This document shows, piece by piece, positions 54,119 to 63,538 of a stretch of 64,000 bases of DNA. A model generated the notes under the pieces. The model did no database searches. It was not told where the DNA came from and saw only the letters and a program-made list of their open reading frames with translations. Positions within the stretch are counted from its first letter, which is position 1, and each line of letters starts with the position of its first letter. A program made the translations under genes and the position numbers. Source of the stretch: Epsilonproteobacteria bacterium UBA4036 (GTDB lineage: Bacteria > Campylobacterota > Campylobacteria > Campylobacterales > Arcobacteraceae); NCBI GenBank assembly GCA_002382325.1, contig DGAG01000005.1, positions 1 through 64,000 of the forward strand, written 5' to 3'.

Positions 54119-54796
54119 ATGATTGAAATACTCAATGAAAAAAGAATTTTACTTTTAGAAGACAGCGATGAGTTTATTGAAAACATTATTTCACTGTTTA
54201 ATATGTTTGTCAAAGAGACTTTAGTTGCAAAAGATATCAAAAGTGCATTAAAAATTTATAATGAAGATAGCATTGATATTATTGTTTCTGATATAAACTT
54301 AAAGCAAGAAAATGGTTTGGATTTTATTCAAGATATACGACAAACCAATCGTGAAATACCCATTGTGGTATTAAGCGGATACAAGGACGAAGAGTATCTT
54401 TTTCGTGCGATGACACTTAATTTAAGTGGATATTTACTCAAACCCGTGAACTTTAAATCTTTGGTTGAGATTTTTGAAAGTTGTGCCAAAAAAATTAAGC
54501 TGAGTCTTATGGAGAGTGTTGCTTTAAAAGATGGATTTGTTTACAATAAAGAGCTTAAAACCATCTCTAAAGAGAAAGAAACATTTACACTCAATAAAAA
54601 AGAGATTTTGTTTTTTGATATGCTGATTTTAAATAAAAATAAAGTGATTACCAAAGAGATGATAGCTTCAATGGTGTATGAAAATGAAAATATGAGTGAC
54701 AGTGCTTTAAATAATTTTATTATGCGGTTACGAAGACGATTTGGAAAATCTTTTTTACACACCATCCCCGATGTGGGCTACAAGTTAATTGTATAG
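54119..54796 (+). CDS. OmpR-type response regulator
   Basis: This is the likely partner of the kinase encoded next. The receiver (about 8-120) has LLLEDSDEF with the acidic pair, phospho-acceptor Asp in IIVSDINL (about residue 57) and Lys in YLLKPVNF. The winged-helix domain (about 135-225) has LNKKEILFFDMLI, SDSALNNFIMRLRRRFG and PDVGYKLIV. The frame is open to 54062, but ATG at 54119 gives the standard receiver start and 225 residues. It is nine bases upstream of the kinase. Confidence 0.88.
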   Translation: MIEILNEKRILLLEDSDEFIENIISLFNMFVKETLVAKDIKSALKIYNEDSIDIIVSDINLKQENGLDFIQDIRQTNREIPIVVLSGYKDEEYLFRAMTLNLSGYLLKPVNFKSLVEIFESCAKKIKLSLMESVALKDGFVYNKELKTISKEKETFTLNKKEILFFDMLILNKNKVITKEMIASMVYENENMSDSALNNFIMRLRRRFGKSFLHTIPDVGYKLIV

Positions 54797-54805
54797 GGAA
54801 ATTGG

Positions 54806-56365
54806 TTGAAAATTTTTATTTTTTTATCTTTTTTTATCAGTACACTTTTCCCCCTTACATTAACTGATGAACAAAAAGCCTATTTGGAACAAAAAAAAGA
54901 GATTACCATGTGTGTTGATCCCGATTGGGAACCCTTTGAAAAAATTAATTCAAAAGGGGAACACGAAGGAATTTCGGCAGATTTAATTGCATTGGTTGCT
55001 CAACGACTTAATATTACTCTTAGACTTATTCCTACGAAAACTTGGATGGAAACCTTACGTTTTTCTCAATATAAAATGTGTGATATACTCAGTTTTCTTA
55101 ATGATACGCCTGAACGCAGACGTTGGCTTATATTTACAGAGCCCATTTTTAGTGATCCCAATGTATTAATTGCACGAAGTGATTATCCTATGGTGGACGA
55201 TTTATCAAAAATCAATGCCACAATTGCTTTTCCCAGTGGTACAGCAATGTACGAAAGATTTTCAAAAGATTTCCCCAATTTAATTTTTGTGCCCGTTGAG
55301 AGTGAAAATGAAGCGTTTACTTTGATTGAAAATAAAAAAGTGGATATGACATTGCGTTCACTTATTGTGGCGGCACACACCATAAAAAAAGAGGGTTTGT
55401 TTAATCTTAAAATAGTAGGAAAACCCGTTAAATATACCAATTATTTACGCATAGGAGTTTTAAAAGAAGAACCCATTTTACGCGATATTTTAAATGTAGG
55501 TATTGCTACGTTAACACAAAAAGATACAGATATCATTGTGAATCGACATGTCAGTATTGTTATAGAAGAGAACAACAACTACACAATAGGATTCTGGGTC
55601 TTTGTGGTATTGTTATTTTTGATTGGTCTGATTTTATTGTGGAATCATTTATTGCGTAAAAAAGTTATTGCCGAAGTTCAAAAAAACTCTGAACAAACAG
55701 AGTTGTTATATCAGCAAAGTAAACAAGCTGAATTGGGAAAACTCATTGCCAATATTTCACACCAATGGCGAGATGGATTAACCAAAATTGGGTATATCAA
55801 TCTTACAACCATGGCAAAACTCAAAATGAATCAAGAGATTTCCAAAGAGTATCTTGAAAAAAGTACACACGATATTGAATATACTTTAGATTTTATGTCC
55901 GATACCATGCAAAACTTTTTAGAATATTACAAACCTTCCTCTCATAAAGTTGAATTTGATATAAAAGAGAGTATCAAAGCTTCAATGAGTATTATTAATA
56001 CAAAAATTAAAAACCATGATGTCATCATTCGTATATTGGGGCAAAGTTTCACCACAGTAGGCATTAAAAACCAATGGATGCAAATATGGCTTAATTTACT
56101 TAATAATAGCATCAATCAAGCAGTCAAAAAATCGATAAAAATACCAAAAATTGAGATAGTCATACATAAAAACACCATTTCGTTTGAAGATAATTGCGAA
56201 GGATTTGATGAGGAAATATTAAAAAACTACCAAAATGAAAAGTTTCATGGTTTGGGCTTAAAAATGTCTAAAGATATTGCCAATGATTATGGCTGGGATA
56301 TCGAAATTTTGAATAAAAGAGAGGGTGCAGTTATAAAAATTTTTAAAAAAAAAGTGCTTCAATAA
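54806..56365 (+). CDS. Histidine kinase with periplasmic SBP_bac_3 sensor domain
   Basis: This sensor kinase of 519 residues has a signal helix (about 1-17), an SBP_bac_3 periplasmic domain (about 30-245, MCVDPDWEPFEKINSKGEHE, GISADLIALVAQ), a membrane helix (about 258-280) and a kinase core. The H-box reads SHQWRDGL instead of the group's usual HQWRQPL. The N-box NLLNNSINQA and GLGLKMSKDI are present, while the G1 box is EDNCEGF, weaker than DNGGG. It probably still acts on the regulator encoded upstream. TTG start after AGGGAA. An AT-only hairpin at 56364-56384 may end the transcript. Confidence 0.85.
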   Translation: MKIFIFLSFFISTLFPLTLTDEQKAYLEQKKEITMCVDPDWEPFEKINSKGEHEGISADLIALVAQRLNITLRLIPTKTWMETLRFSQYKMCDILSFLNDTPERRRWLIFTEPIFSDPNVLIARSDYPMVDDLSKINATIAFPSGTAMYERFSKDFPNLIFVPVESENEAFTLIENKKVDMTLRSLIVAAHTIKKEGLFNLKIVGKPVKYTNYLRIGVLKEEPILRDILNVGIATLTQKDTDIIVNRHVSIVIEENNNYTIGFWVFVVLLFLIGLILLWNHLLRKKVIAEVQKNSEQTELLYQQSKQAELGKLIANISHQWRDGLTKIGYINLTTMAKLKMNQEISKEYLEKSTHDIEYTLDFMSDTMQNFLEYYKPSSHKVEFDIKESIKASMSIINTKIKNHDVIIRILGQSFTTVGIKNQWMQIWLNLLNNSINQAVKKSIKIPKIEIVIHKNTISFEDNCEGFDEEILKNYQNEKFHGLGLKMSKDIANDYGWDIEILNKREGAVIKIFKKKVLQ

Positions 56366-56384
56366 TATAATTTTTTATTATATT
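56364..56384 (+). terminator. AT-rich hairpin after the kinase gene
   Basis: AATATAAT (56364-56371) pairs perfectly with ATTATATT (56377-56384) around a five-T loop. All pairs are A-T, so termination would be weak. Confidence 0.35.
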
Positions 56385-56471
56385 GTAAAAACGTAACAGT
56401 ACATTAAATAAAAAATCAACCATATTAAGGGGTTTGTGAATAATTTTTATACAATACAATTAAATTTCTAA

Positions 56472-56485
56472 CCTTTTGGGGTGAT
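56472..56485 (+). promoter_or_regulatory. CCTTTTGGGGTGAT motif before the TolC-like gene
   Basis: The motif lies about 70 bases before the start codon and upstream of a TACAAT -10 candidate (56515-56520). A near copy, CCTTTGGGTGAT, is at 63468-63479 before the adhesin gene. It could be a shared operator of the secretion locus. Confidence 0.3.
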
Positions 56486-56555
56486 AAAAAATAAAAAAAT
56501 CTATTATTTTATGATACAATTACAACTTATTTGTAACAAAGACAAAAGGTTGAAA

Positions 56556-59195
56556 ATGAACAGAGTAATAAAGAAAAAATGGGTAATGGCATTTATTCTA
56601 AGTGGAAGCTTATGCAGCAATGTGTATGCACTGAGTTTACAACAAAGTGTTTCAGAAGTATTAAAAACCAATCCTGTGGTTCAAGAACGATTGAAAAACT
56701 TTCATGAAACCCAACAAGACTTGAACATTGTTCAATCAGAATTTTATCCCAGCTTGGATTATATTGGTTCATACGGACGAAACAATGCAGGGCGATTAAA
56801 ACAAGATGATGTGGTTGATGAAAGTTATCGACACTATACTCACTCTTTAAAGTTGACACAAAACTTGTTTAATGGGTTTAGTACCTTAAATAAAATGGAT
56901 TATCAAAAGGCCAGAATACTTGCAGCTGCTCATCACTATATTGAAAATGCCAATGACATTGCTTTTCAAATGGTACAAGCGTATTTAGATGTGATTCGAG
57001 GGTATCAACTCTATCAAAATGCTCAAGATAACGTTAAAATCAATGAATCAATTTATGAAGATGTTAAATCATTATACGATACAGGGTTGACCACCAAATC
57101 AGAGATGACGAAAATTTTTGCTTCTTTATCGTTAGCCAAATCGAACCTTTTGGTCCAAGAAAATAATGCCAAAGAAAAAGAGTTTCGATTTAAGCGTTTA
57201 TTTGGACGAGATGTTGATGTCTCAACGTTAAGTATGCCTGAATTAAATTTGGTATTACCCGAAAGTTTGGAGCGTGCTACGATGTTTGCCATTGAGAACA
57301 ATCCTTCTCTTATTGTCAGTCGATACAACGTCAAAGGAAGTCAAGCTCTTTATCGACAAAAAAAGAGTAATTTTTATCCCAAAGTTGATTTTGCGGTAGA
57401 ACAAGTCTATAACGATGTCAATAAAGCCAACAGTTTTGACAGTGCTGATGATCGTTTGAGTGCATATATAACATTAAGTTGGAATCTCTTTCGAGGGGGT
57501 GCTGATTCAGCAGATTTACAAAAAAGTCGAAGCACGATTAATAAAGAAGTTGAAATTTTACGAGATTTAAAACGACAAACCATTGAAGGCATTGAACTGT
57601 CTTGGGCAGCCTATGAGATGATTGGAAATCAACTCAAAGAGTTGTATCAATACAATGTTTACTCTTTGGATACGCTAGAGAGTTATAAAAGTGAATATGA
57701 ATTAGGACGAAGAACGTTACTTGATCTTTTATCGGCACAAAATGATTTAAATAACTCTAAAGCTGAAATCATTAATGCTCAGTTGGATAAATTGTTTGCT
57801 CAATATCGGATTTTAGATGCCATGGGATTATTAGTGGATGTGGTTGTTGGTAATGCCAGTGAATACAATAAAATTATTGAACCTACAATAAAACCTTTCA
57901 TTGTTGTTAAAGATACTCTGCCTGTGAATTTAGATGTGGACAGTGATGGTATTGTGGATAATCTTGATATTTGTGATAACTCATTAAATAATGATGACAT
58001 CAAACCTTACGGATGTTCTCAAAAAGAGCTTGATTCTGATTTTGATGGTGTCATTGATACAAAAGATGCGTGCCCATTTACGGCTTTTGGGGATACGGTT
58101 GATGAAAAAGGATGTAAATTTGAAAACAGTGATAACAAATTCAAAGTCAATCAAGAAAATTATGTCAACAGTGTGGTAGCTTACAGTCAAAACAGTCCCA
58201 TCAAATCTGAAAAATTAGGATTATACGATTATCAATTTAGCACAAAAGCAGAAGAAAATACGCCTTCAACTTCATTGGATAATCATTTGATGTACGATAA
58301 ATTTGAACTGATTAAACGATTTGACTCCATCAATATGAAAGGATTTAATGCCAAAGATTCACAACAACATCTTGATGCCATTGTTACAGAGATTAAAAAA
58401 TATGAAGAACAAGATATTTCAGTGACGGTTATTGGCAATACGCCAACGAGTAACACGAAAGAAGAGAGTTACGAAAAAGCAATGCAGTATGCCAATACCA
58501 TTAAAGAGTTGCTTGTTCAAAAAGGGGTTAAGCCCGATGTTATTGTAGAGCAATCGCGTGTAGATTACGATAAACTTTATTTGGAAACCACTTGGTTGGA
58601 TAAAAAACTCAATGACAGAGTGGATGTGGCGTTATATGTTCCTAAAGCATTGGATGACGATAACGATGGTGTGATAAATGAATTGGATCAATGTCTTGAT
58701 ACGCCAATGGGATATAGTGTAGATAATAAGGGCTGCCCTTTAGATGATGATAATGATGGTGTTATCAATGAAGTTGATGAGTGTCCAAATACTCCTCAAG
58801 GCTATGTTGTAAATAGCATAGGATGCTCTAAAAAAATTGATTTACAAGTATTGTTTGAACATGATTCAGCTATTATTAAAGAAGAAACCTTAAATAAAAT
58901 ACAACTATTTAAAAAATATTTAAGTGATTTCCCTCAATATAATGCTGTTATTACAGGGCATGCCAGTAAAAATAGTGTAGAAAGTTCTGTTGAGTATAAC
59001 ACTCATTTATCGTTACAACGAGCTAATAGTGTCAAAGAATATTTAGTCAGCCAAGGAATTGAAGAAAGTAGAATTACAACTATGGGAAAAGGGTTTAATG
59101 AACCTATCGCGACTAATGATACTTTAGAAGGTCAAGCACAAAATCGTAGAATCGAAGCAGAACTTGTTGAGACCATAAAAAATAGTCAAGAATAA
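56556..59195 (+). CDS. TolC-family outer-membrane channel fused to thrombospondin type 3 repeats and OmpA-like domains
   Basis: This is the outer-membrane duct of a type I secretion system. It is 879 residues long, roughly twice a normal TolC. A signal peptide (about 1-25, ending VYA) leads into a complete TolC/OEP domain (about 26-430, with TQNLFNGFST and SWNLFRGG). Then come TSP3-type calcium-binding Asp repeats (DVDSDGIVDNLDICDN and DSDFDGVIDTKDACP, about 455-515), a degenerate OmpA-like domain (about 570-690) and a second TSP3 pair (DDDNDGVINELDQC, DDDNDGVINEVDEC). A canonical C-terminal OmpA domain ends it (about 760-870, VLFEHDSAIIK, ITGHASKN, RITTMGKGFNEP). OmpA domains bind peptidoglycan. 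The ATG at 56556 gives the proper signal peptide; an upstream in-frame ATG lacks one. Confidence 0.9.
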   Translation: MNRVIKKKWVMAFILSGSLCSNVYALSLQQSVSEVLKTNPVVQERLKNFHETQQDLNIVQSEFYPSLDYIGSYGRNNAGRLKQDDVVDESYRHYTHSLKLTQNLFNGFSTLNKMDYQKARILAAAHHYIENANDIAFQMVQAYLDVIRGYQLYQNAQDNVKINESIYEDVKSLYDTGLTTKSEMTKIFASLSLAKSNLLVQENNAKEKEFRFKRLFGRDVDVSTLSMPELNLVLPESLERATMFAIENNPSLIVSRYNVKGSQALYRQKKSNFYPKVDFAVEQVYNDVNKANSFDSADDRLSAYITLSWNLFRGGADSADLQKSRSTINKEVEILRDLKRQTIEGIELSWAAYEMIGNQLKELYQYNVYSLDTLESYKSEYELGRRTLLDLLSAQNDLNNSKAEIINAQLDKLFAQYRILDAMGLLVDVVVGNASEYNKIIEPTIKPFIVVKDTLPVNLDVDSDGIVDNLDICDNSLNNDDIKPYGCSQKELDSDFDGVIDTKDACPFTAFGDTVDEKGCKFENSDNKFKVNQENYVNSVVAYSQNSPIKSEKLGLYDYQFSTKAEENTPSTSLDNHLMYDKFELIKRFDSINMKGFNAKDSQQHLDAIVTEIKKYEEQDISVTVIGNTPTSNTKEESYEKAMQYANTIKELLVQKGVKPDVIVEQSRVDYDKLYLETTWLDKKLNDRVDVALYVPKALDDDNDGVINELDQCLDTPMGYSVDNKGCPLDDDNDGVINEVDECPNTPQGYVVNSIGCSKKIDLQVLFEHDSAIIKEETLNKIQLFKKYLSDFPQYNAVITGHASKNSVESSVEYNTHLSLQRANSVKEYLVSQGIEESRITTMGKGFNEPIATNDTLEGQAQNRRIEAELVETIKNSQE

Positions 59196-59209
59196 TAAAG
59201 AGGACCTCG

Positions 59210-61357
59210 TTGAAAAAAGATTTTAGAAAAAAAGACTCTTTATTGGAGTCTTTGGTTTTATATACCAAACTGTTTCATAAGCCTTATACAGAAGAGTCGT
59301 TGTTAAGCGGATTGCCCATTGACAGTAATTTAACGCATCAAACTCTTTTTTCTAAAAGCAGTTCTAAATCTCTTTTTTCAAGAGCTGCTGCAAGAGCAGG
59401 GTTAAAAGCAATGCTTATTGAACGACCCATTTGCGAGATTTTGGAACTGCAATTGCCAATTATTTTGGTGTTGTCCAATGACAACAGCTGTATTTTAAGT
59501 GCTTTTTCTTCTGATCGAACACAAGCAAAGATTATTTTCCCAGGGGATGAAGCTTTAGAAGAGTGGGTGAGTGTTGAGAAATTAGAACATGAATATTTAG
59601 GGTATGCGTTTTTAATTCGTAAAGAGTTTCAATATGAAAAAAACAATAATGTTTTAGACACTTCCCATCAACGTCATTGGTTTTGGAGTACATTGGGATT
59701 ATCTAAAAGCATTTATTATGATTGCATTTTAGCCTCTATTTTAATCAATTTGTTTGTGTTGGCCACGCCACTTTTTACAATGAATGTCTATGATAGAGTC
59801 ATACCTAATAATGCACAAGAGACGTTGTTGGTCTTTACCGTTGGAATTGTTGCCGTTTTTTTAATTGATGCGTTTTTAAAGTTTGTACGGGCGTATTTTT
59901 TAGAACTTGCAGGAAAAAAGAGTGATGTGATTATGTCTTCTATCATTTTTGAACGTGTATTGGATTTAAAAATGTCATCGCATCCTAAATCCGTAGGCTC
60001 TTTTGCGAACAATTTAAAAAGTTTTGACACCATTCGAGGATTTTTAACCAATGCTACGTTGACAGTACTCATAGATTTTCCTTTTGCCATACTTTTTTTA
60101 CTGGTGATTTTTTATCTTGCAGGCGCGATGGTCCTAGTGCCTATTGTTATTATTATTGCCATTGTAATCTTTGCTTATATAATAAAAAAACCCTTACAAC
60201 AAAGCATAGAAAACACCTATGAAGCCAGTGCCAAAAAAAATGGTATCTTAATTGAAACCTTACAAAATATAGAAACCATTAAATCACATGGATTAGCAGG
60301 ACAAACGCAATGGAATTGGGAAGAATCCACAGGTGAAATCGCCAATAAAAGTTTAAAATCGCGTTTGATTTCTGCTTCTATTCCTAATATGACAGGCTTT
60401 TTAGTGGGCTTAAATACGGTACTGATTATTGTATTTGGTGTGCATCAAATTCAAGAGTTTGAACTGACGATGGGTGGGCTTATTGCTGCGATGATTCTCT
60501 CTTCTCGAGCGATTGCTCCTATGGGGCAAATTGCCGGATTGATTACCAATTTTGAAGATGCCAAAACGTCATATAAAATGCTTGATAGTATCGTCAATCA
60601 GCCATTAGAACGACCTTTTGCTAAAGAGTTTGTTAAACGACCTTCTTTAAAAGGTAACATTGAATTTAGAAATGTTACCTTTAAATACCCTGACAGCGAA
60701 GCATTGGCTCTTGATAATGTCAGTTTTACTATTAAAGAGGGTGAAAGGATTGCATTTATTGGTCGAATTGGCTCAGGCAAAAGTACCATTGCAAAACTGA
60801 TTTTAAAACTGTATGAACCACAAAGCGGGTCGATTTTGATTGATGGCATTGATATTGACCAAATTGACCCTGCTGATTTGCGAAAAAATATTGGCTATGT
60901 GGCACAAGACATCAATCTTTTTCGAGGAACAATCAAACAAAATATTTTGGGTTCTTCAAAATTTGTTGATGATGAAAAAATGTTGGAATGTTCACAAATA
61001 AGTACCACCGATGATTTTGTGAAACTTCATCCCATGGGGTATGATATGCCCATTGGTGAGAGAGGACATGGACTTTCAGGAGGTCAACGACAAAGTGTAG
61101 GATTGGCTCGTGCTTTAATGAATGATGCTGATATTTTACTCTTTGATGAACCCACCAATGCAATGGATCAAGTCACAGAAAACAGCGTATTAACTAATTT
61201 AAAACCCATTGTACAAGACCGAACACTGCTTTTGGTCACTCAAAAAATGAGTATGTTGGATTTGGTTGATCGTGTTATTGTGATGAATAACGGCAAAAAA
61301 ATACTTGACGGTGATAAGAGTTTTGTGATGAAACAATTAGGTGGCAATAATGCGTAA
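59210..61357 (+). CDS. Type I secretion ABC exporter with C39-like domain (LapB-type)
   Basis: This inner-membrane ATPase exports the adhesin together with the HlyD-like adaptor. Its 715 residues have an N-terminal peptidase-C39-like domain (about 8-140) without the catalytic Cys, hence non-proteolytic as in LapB/HlyB. A six-helix ABC membrane domain (about 165-440) and an ATPase domain follow, with Walker A GRIGSGKST (about 521-529), Q-loop, signature LSGGQRQS and Walker B ILLFDEPT. The start is TTG after GAGGA, 14 bases after the TolC-like gene. The stop overlaps the hlyD-like start by eight bases. Confidence 0.93.
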   Translation: MKKDFRKKDSLLESLVLYTKLFHKPYTEESLLSGLPIDSNLTHQTLFSKSSSKSLFSRAAARAGLKAMLIERPICEILELQLPIILVLSNDNSCILSAFSSDRTQAKIIFPGDEALEEWVSVEKLEHEYLGYAFLIRKEFQYEKNNNVLDTSHQRHWFWSTLGLSKSIYYDCILASILINLFVLATPLFTMNVYDRVIPNNAQETLLVFTVGIVAVFLIDAFLKFVRAYFLELAGKKSDVIMSSIIFERVLDLKMSSHPKSVGSFANNLKSFDTIRGFLTNATLTVLIDFPFAILFLLVIFYLAGAMVLVPIVIIIAIVIFAYIIKKPLQQSIENTYEASAKKNGILIETLQNIETIKSHGLAGQTQWNWEESTGEIANKSLKSRLISASIPNMTGFLVGLNTVLIIVFGVHQIQEFELTMGGLIAAMILSSRAIAPMGQIAGLITNFEDAKTSYKMLDSIVNQPLERPFAKEFVKRPSLKGNIEFRNVTFKYPDSEALALDNVSFTIKEGERIAFIGRIGSGKSTIAKLILKLYEPQSGSILIDGIDIDQIDPADLRKNIGYVAQDINLFRGTIKQNILGSSKFVDDEKMLECSQISTTDDFVKLHPMGYDMPIGERGHGLSGGQRQSVGLARALMNDADILLFDEPTNAMDQVTENSVLTNLKPIVQDRTLLLVTQKMSMLDLVDRVIVMNNGKKILDGDKSFVMKQLGGNNA

Positions 61358-62822
61358 AAAAATAGATGAACTGAAAAATAAGACAAAAAGCAGTTACAGT
61401 AAAGCCAAAGAAGAGTCTAAAAAAGGGTATGTCAAAGCATCTGAGTTGTATCAAGAGGTGAAACGGTCTGCGTTTTTTGATAAAACACCCAAATTGCCTA
61501 AAAATGCGTTAAATCAACACGATTACGAATTTATGAACAGTTTAAGTGCCGCTGTTATGCAAATGCGTCCGCATCGTTTGCATTGGGTATTGGTTGCTTT
61601 TGTAGTGACCATTTTCTTTTTTATTATTTGGGCAGCTTTTGCTCAAATTGATGAAATCTCAAGAGGAAGTGGAAAAGTTGTTCCCAGTGGACAAAATCAA
61701 ATTTTGCAAAACTTAGAGGGAGGAATTATCTCTGAAATATTGATTAAAGAGGGAGATTTTGTTAAACAAGGGCAAATTTTAATGCGTATTAATAATGAAA
61801 AATCAGAATCAACCATGGCATCAAGTACGTTAAAGGTTTTTTCATTACAAGCCCAAATACAACGACTCCAAGCTGAACTTCAACAAGTTCCATTTACGTA
61901 TGAACAAACCCGTAATGAACAAATGAATCTTTTTTTGGAAAATGAAAAAAGATTGTTTGAAATCAATCAACAACAACTTCAATCACAAGTTGATATTTTA
62001 AAAGAGCAACTCAATCAAAAAAAGAGTCAATTAGAGGACTCTATTCAATCAAAAGAGCATTTAGAAATCTCTCTTTCTATGATTAAAAAAGAGGTTGAAA
62101 TGACTGAACCCATGGTTAAAAGAGGGATTCGTTCACAAGTGGATTTTTTAAAGTTGCAACGTGAAGAAAACGATGCCAAACAAAAATTTTACAGTGCGGT
62201 TTTAAATATTGATAAAACCAACTCTGAAATTAAAGAAATTGAAAACAAAATCAATGAAGTGTATGAAGCGTACAAAGCAAAAGTACGAGAACAACTCAAT
62301 GAAAAAATCAGTGAAAGTAAAGAGCTAGAAGCTACCTCTGTGGCATACAAAGATCAAGTCGATAGAACCATTGTCAAATCACCTTCAAATGGAATTGTAC
62401 AGAAATTGCATGTCAATACGATTGGAGGGGCCATTAAACCGGCACAAGATTTAATTGAAATTGTACCAACAGATTATAACTTGATTGTAGAAGTCAAAAT
62501 ATTGCCCTCGGATATTGCGTTTATTTATCAAGGGCAAAAAGCCATTGTAAAATTTTCTGCGTATGATTTTTCAATTTTTGGAGGATTAGAAGGTCATGTG
62601 GTTAATATTAGCCCCGATACCATAACCGATAAAGATGAAAAAACATACTATTTGGTACGAATCCAAACCGAAAAGAATTTTTTAGGTACGCAAGAAAAAC
62701 CAATGAAAATTATTCCTGGTATGGTCGCAGATGTTGATATTATTACAGGGAAGAAATCAATTTTGGATTATATTTTAAAGCCCATTTTAAAAACAAAACA
62801 GTACACCTTTACGGAGCGATAA
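61350..62822 (+). CDS. HlyD-family membrane-fusion protein (LapC-type)
   Basis: This adaptor links the ABC exporter to the outer-membrane duct. One membrane helix (about 75-97, WVLVAFVVTIFFFIIWAAFA) follows a cytoplasmic basic N-terminus. The lipoyl half-motif VVPSGQNQILQNLEGGII (about 112-129), a long periplasmic coiled coil (about 155-325) and the second half lipoyl and beta-barrel part with RTIVKSPSNGIVQKL (about 340-354) follow. Its 490 residues are normal for T1SS adaptors. The ATG at 61350 overlaps the ABC stop. One base separates its stop from the regulator gene. Confidence 0.92.
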   Translation: MRKKIDELKNKTKSSYSKAKEESKKGYVKASELYQEVKRSAFFDKTPKLPKNALNQHDYEFMNSLSAAVMQMRPHRLHWVLVAFVVTIFFFIIWAAFAQIDEISRGSGKVVPSGQNQILQNLEGGIISEILIKEGDFVKQGQILMRINNEKSESTMASSTLKVFSLQAQIQRLQAELQQVPFTYEQTRNEQMNLFLENEKRLFEINQQQLQSQVDILKEQLNQKKSQLEDSIQSKEHLEISLSMIKKEVEMTEPMVKRGIRSQVDFLKLQREENDAKQKFYSAVLNIDKTNSEIKEIENKINEVYEAYKAKVREQLNEKISESKELEATSVAYKDQVDRTIVKSPSNGIVQKLHVNTIGGAIKPAQDLIEIVPTDYNLIVEVKILPSDIAFIYQGQKAIVKFSAYDFSIFGGLEGHVVNISPDTITDKDEKTYYLVRIQTEKNFLGTQEKPMKIIPGMVADVDIITGKKSILDYILKPILKTKQYTFTER

Positions 62823-63416
62823 ATGGAACAAATTCTTTTTAGTGATGATATGGCACTCATCCAACGTTGGGAAAATATTTTAGGCAAAGCAACCACACAT
62901 CTTATCGATGATTTTGATTCATTATATCAAGTCAGTGATGCCATCGTGATTTTTAACAGCTGTGCTTGTGGCAACAAATGCGATGTAATCATTGATGTGC
63001 TGATTTCAAATAACAATAAAGTACTGATTCTTGACCGTGTTCCTGATTTTTATAAAGCTCAAAAATGGTTGGCTAAAGGTATTAAAGGATATGGAAATGC
63101 CATTATGACAAAATCATATTTACTTTCAGCTATTGAAGCTATTAGTAAAGAGATGGTGTGGCTTATTCCTGATATTACAACGGCTTTTGTCAATCATCTT
63201 GTAAAAAAAGAGCACACACATAACCATGAAAAAATTTATAATGAATTGACAAAAAAAGAGCAAGAAATTGCAAAACTGCTTAAAGAAGGTTATGGCAATT
63301 CAGATATTTCTGCTATGCTAAATGTCTCTTTAAACACCGTTAAAACACATGTGAAACACATCTATAAAAAACTTCAAGTTAAAGACAGAATCTCTTTTTC
63401 TCTTCTTTTTAAATAA
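62823..63416 (+). CDS. LuxR-type regulator with degenerate receiver domain
   Basis: This 197-residue regulator ends in a GerE/LuxR helix-turn-helix (about 135-192, LTKKEQEIAKLLKEGYGNSDI, LNVSLNTVKTHVKHIYKKL). The N-terminal part has a receiver-like fold (start FSDDMALIQRWENIL). At the position of the phospho-acceptor strand it reads AIVIFNSCACGNKC, with no Asp, so normal phosphorylation is unlikely. The layout recalls CsgD-like biofilm regulators. It is the last gene of the secretion operon, directly upstream of the adhesin gene, which is its probable target. Two to three Cys in the receiver are notable. Confidence 0.85.
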   Translation: MEQILFSDDMALIQRWENILGKATTHLIDDFDSLYQVSDAIVIFNSCACGNKCDVIIDVLISNNNKVLILDRVPDFYKAQKWLAKGIKGYGNAIMTKSYLLSAIEAISKEMVWLIPDITTAFVNHLVKKEHTHNHEKIYNELTKKEQEIAKLLKEGYGNSDISAMLNVSLNTVKTHVKHIYKKLQVKDRISFSLLFK

Positions 63417-63462
63417 ACACTCTTTATAAAATTTAAATAATTTTATAATTTTTTTTATCATT

Positions 63463-63479
63463 TCACCCCTTTGGGTGAT
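63463..63479 (+). promoter_or_regulatory. Palindrome TCACCC-CTTT-GGGTGA before the adhesin gene
   Basis: A 6-bp perfect inverted repeat lies 60 bases before the adhesin start, with TACAAT downstream near 63503. No T-run follows, so an operator is more likely than a terminator. Its right half matches the motif at 56472-56485. Confidence 0.4.
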
Positions 63480-63538
63480 TGTATGAATATCTCTTTTTAA
63501 ATACAATGAAGTAATAAATTGAATTATAAGGAAATATC

